From NCBI RefSeq assembly GCF_900009265.2, contig NZ_LR735026.1, positions 1 through 64,000 on the forward strand: a stretch of DNA of 64,000 nt, read 5' to 3'. Source of the DNA: Planktothrix paucivesiculata PCC 9631. Its GTDB lineage: Bacteria; Cyanobacteriota; Cyanobacteriia; Cyanobacteriales; Microcoleaceae. A program made the position numbers and the translations under genes. Positions 63,207 to 64,000 of the stretch are shown here, in pieces. The notes under the pieces were generated by a model that did not search any database, was not told where the DNA came from, and worked only from the letters and a program-made list of their open reading frames with translations. Positions within the stretch are counted from its first letter, which is position 1, and each line of letters opens with the position of its first letter.

Positions 63207-64000
63207 GAAATCACACGACCCATGGCTTCATAGGCTAAATCAAAATCCGGTTTTAGGTTAATTGCTTTTTGCAAATAGGCGAGAGCATCTTGATAGTTTT
63301 CTTTCTGTTCTAAGGCTTCTCCCCAATGTAAATGAATATCGGGAGAATGGGGATAAATTTCACAAGCGCGACGATAGCAACTAATGGCTTCATCCCACTT
63401 TTGGAACATAGCAAAGGTATGACCTAAAAGGTGATAAGCAACCGGAGATCCGGGGTTGAGAGTACAGGCGCGCCGGAGGGCGACAATAGCATTTTCAATG
63501 TTCCCTTGTTGTCGGAGGGTTTGTCCTAAATTTTGATAGGACTCAAAGGAATTGGGGTTAAATTCTTGGGTACGAGAATAAATGGCGATCGCTTCTTCAA
63601 ATTGACGTTGTTTGTCTAAAATTTGTTGTAGGCGAACTTGAATTTCTCCCTGATTTTCAGGATTTAATTCTAAGGCTTGGCGGTAAGCGGCGATCGCTTC
63701 TTCAAATTGATAAAATCGGGCTAAATTCTGTGCTAATTGATCATATAATTCCGCCGCAGTCGGTTGTAAATGACAAGCGTGACGATAAACGGCGATCGCT
63801 TCTTCCAAGTTATAAACCTGAACTAGTGCTTTAGCCAAATTCCATTGATTTTCAACAGAATCGGGGTTAAGTTCAACACAACGACGATAAACAATTACGG
63901 CTTCTTCCCATTCATTTTGTTGAGATAAAGCCTGTCCTAACTGTTGGTAAGCCTCGACAAAATCAGGATTAAGTTCACAAGCTTGATGTAAAGCAATAAT
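63182..64000 (-). CDS. TPR-repeat protein, 5' part cut by window end
   Basis: At least 272 codons of 34-residue tetratricopeptide repeats; the frame is open to the window edge (first visible residues IIALHQACELNPDF), so the start is outside. About seven and a half TPR units are seen, each with the pattern WxxLG/Y...A...A...P (for example EEAIAVYRHACHLQPTAAEL). It may belong to a larger TPR-glycosyltransferase protein. Just before the stop there is an 11-A run (63196-63206); without one inserted A (or a -1 slip) translation ends at 63182 with KKKRQLT. Confidence 0.8.
   Translation of the reverse strand: MIALHQACELNPDFVEAYQQLGQALSQQNEWEEAVIVYRRCVELNPDSVENQWNLAKALVQVYNLEEAIAVYRHACHLQPTAAELYDQLAQNLARFYQFEEAIAAYRQALELNPENQGEIQVRLQQILDKQRQFEEAIAIYSRTQEFNPNSFESYQNLGQTLRQQGNIENAIVALRRACTLNPGSPVAYHLLGHTFAMFQKWDEAISCYRRACEIYPHSPDIHLHWGEALEQKENYQDALAYLQKAINLKPDFDLAYEAMGRVISKKKRQLT

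Overview
The window looks like the chromosome of a filamentous, gas-vacuolate, non-heterocystous cyanobacterium of the Planktothrix/Oscillatoriales type. Evidence seen in the sequence: low-to-medium GC, frequent HIP1 octamers (GCGATCGC), a cyanobacterial bidirectional [NiFe] hydrogenase operon, gas-vesicle assembly genes, pentapeptide-repeat, TPR-CHAT and 4-Cys kinase proteins, and many short intergenic repeats (GGGTAAT heptamers, AGAAACCGGGTTTCT palindromes, GTTGTTGCGC palindromes). The genus is inference; no rRNA, tRNA, CRISPR array or origin was recognised.

Layout. 0-8.4 kb: housekeeping and signalling genes (GIY-YIG protein, coiled-coil membrane protein, aldo/keto reductase, PAS-GAF-GGDEF diguanylate cyclase, ClpP, HGSNAT-like membrane acyltransferase, an unknown 187-aa protein). 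8.3-31.3 kb: a fermentation/hydrogen region. The minus strand carries a long operon read from 24.75 down to 13.6 kb: hoxE, hoxF, hcp, hoxU, hoxY, hoxH, a [2Fe-2S] thioredoxin-like protein, a PAS protein, a SpoIIE-type phosphatase, hoxW, hypA, hypB. hypF lies further downstream on the same strand. Divergent from hoxE run hypC, nifJ (pyruvate:ferredoxin/flavodoxin oxidoreductase), a dihydroorotate-dehydrogenase-like gene and rplY. Together they would move electrons from pyruvate via ferredoxin/NAD(P)H to H2, with the maturation genes alongside. The Fe-S/PAS/phosphatase trio between hoxH and hoxW looks like a redox-signalling module and is the best candidate for an under-described system.

31.4-45.7 kb: mixed metabolism plus accessory genes: adenosine kinase-like PfkB protein, APH-AAA fusion, family-10-like glycosidase, an ATP-grasp ligase next to a truncated reading frame, a QEGLA (DUF1704) metallopeptidase with an AAA-TPR ATPase, a Panacea-domain toxin-antitoxin pair, Ppx/GppA, UbiA and a 4-Cys Ser/Thr kinase. 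46.3-49.0 kb: gas-vesicle accessory genes gvpK, gvpF/L, gvpG (plus strand) and gvpV, gvpW-like (minus strand), without gvpA, gvpC, gvpN or gvpJ.

49.2-57.3 kb: a caspase-fold region: a Tat-signal metacaspase, a MerR/excisionase-like small protein, an antitoxin-Doc pair, and a TPR-CHAT gene split into three pieces by two identical, oppositely oriented ISAs1-family insertions, each with a target-site duplication; removing them restores one 1015-codon frame. 57.4-64 kb: glycolysis and threonine genes (gap, pfkA, a cNMP-binding protein, thrB), an IS5-like element whose terminal repeat overlaps the end of thrB, a decayed IS701-like transposase, and a TPR gene running off the window with a frameshift at an 11-A run.
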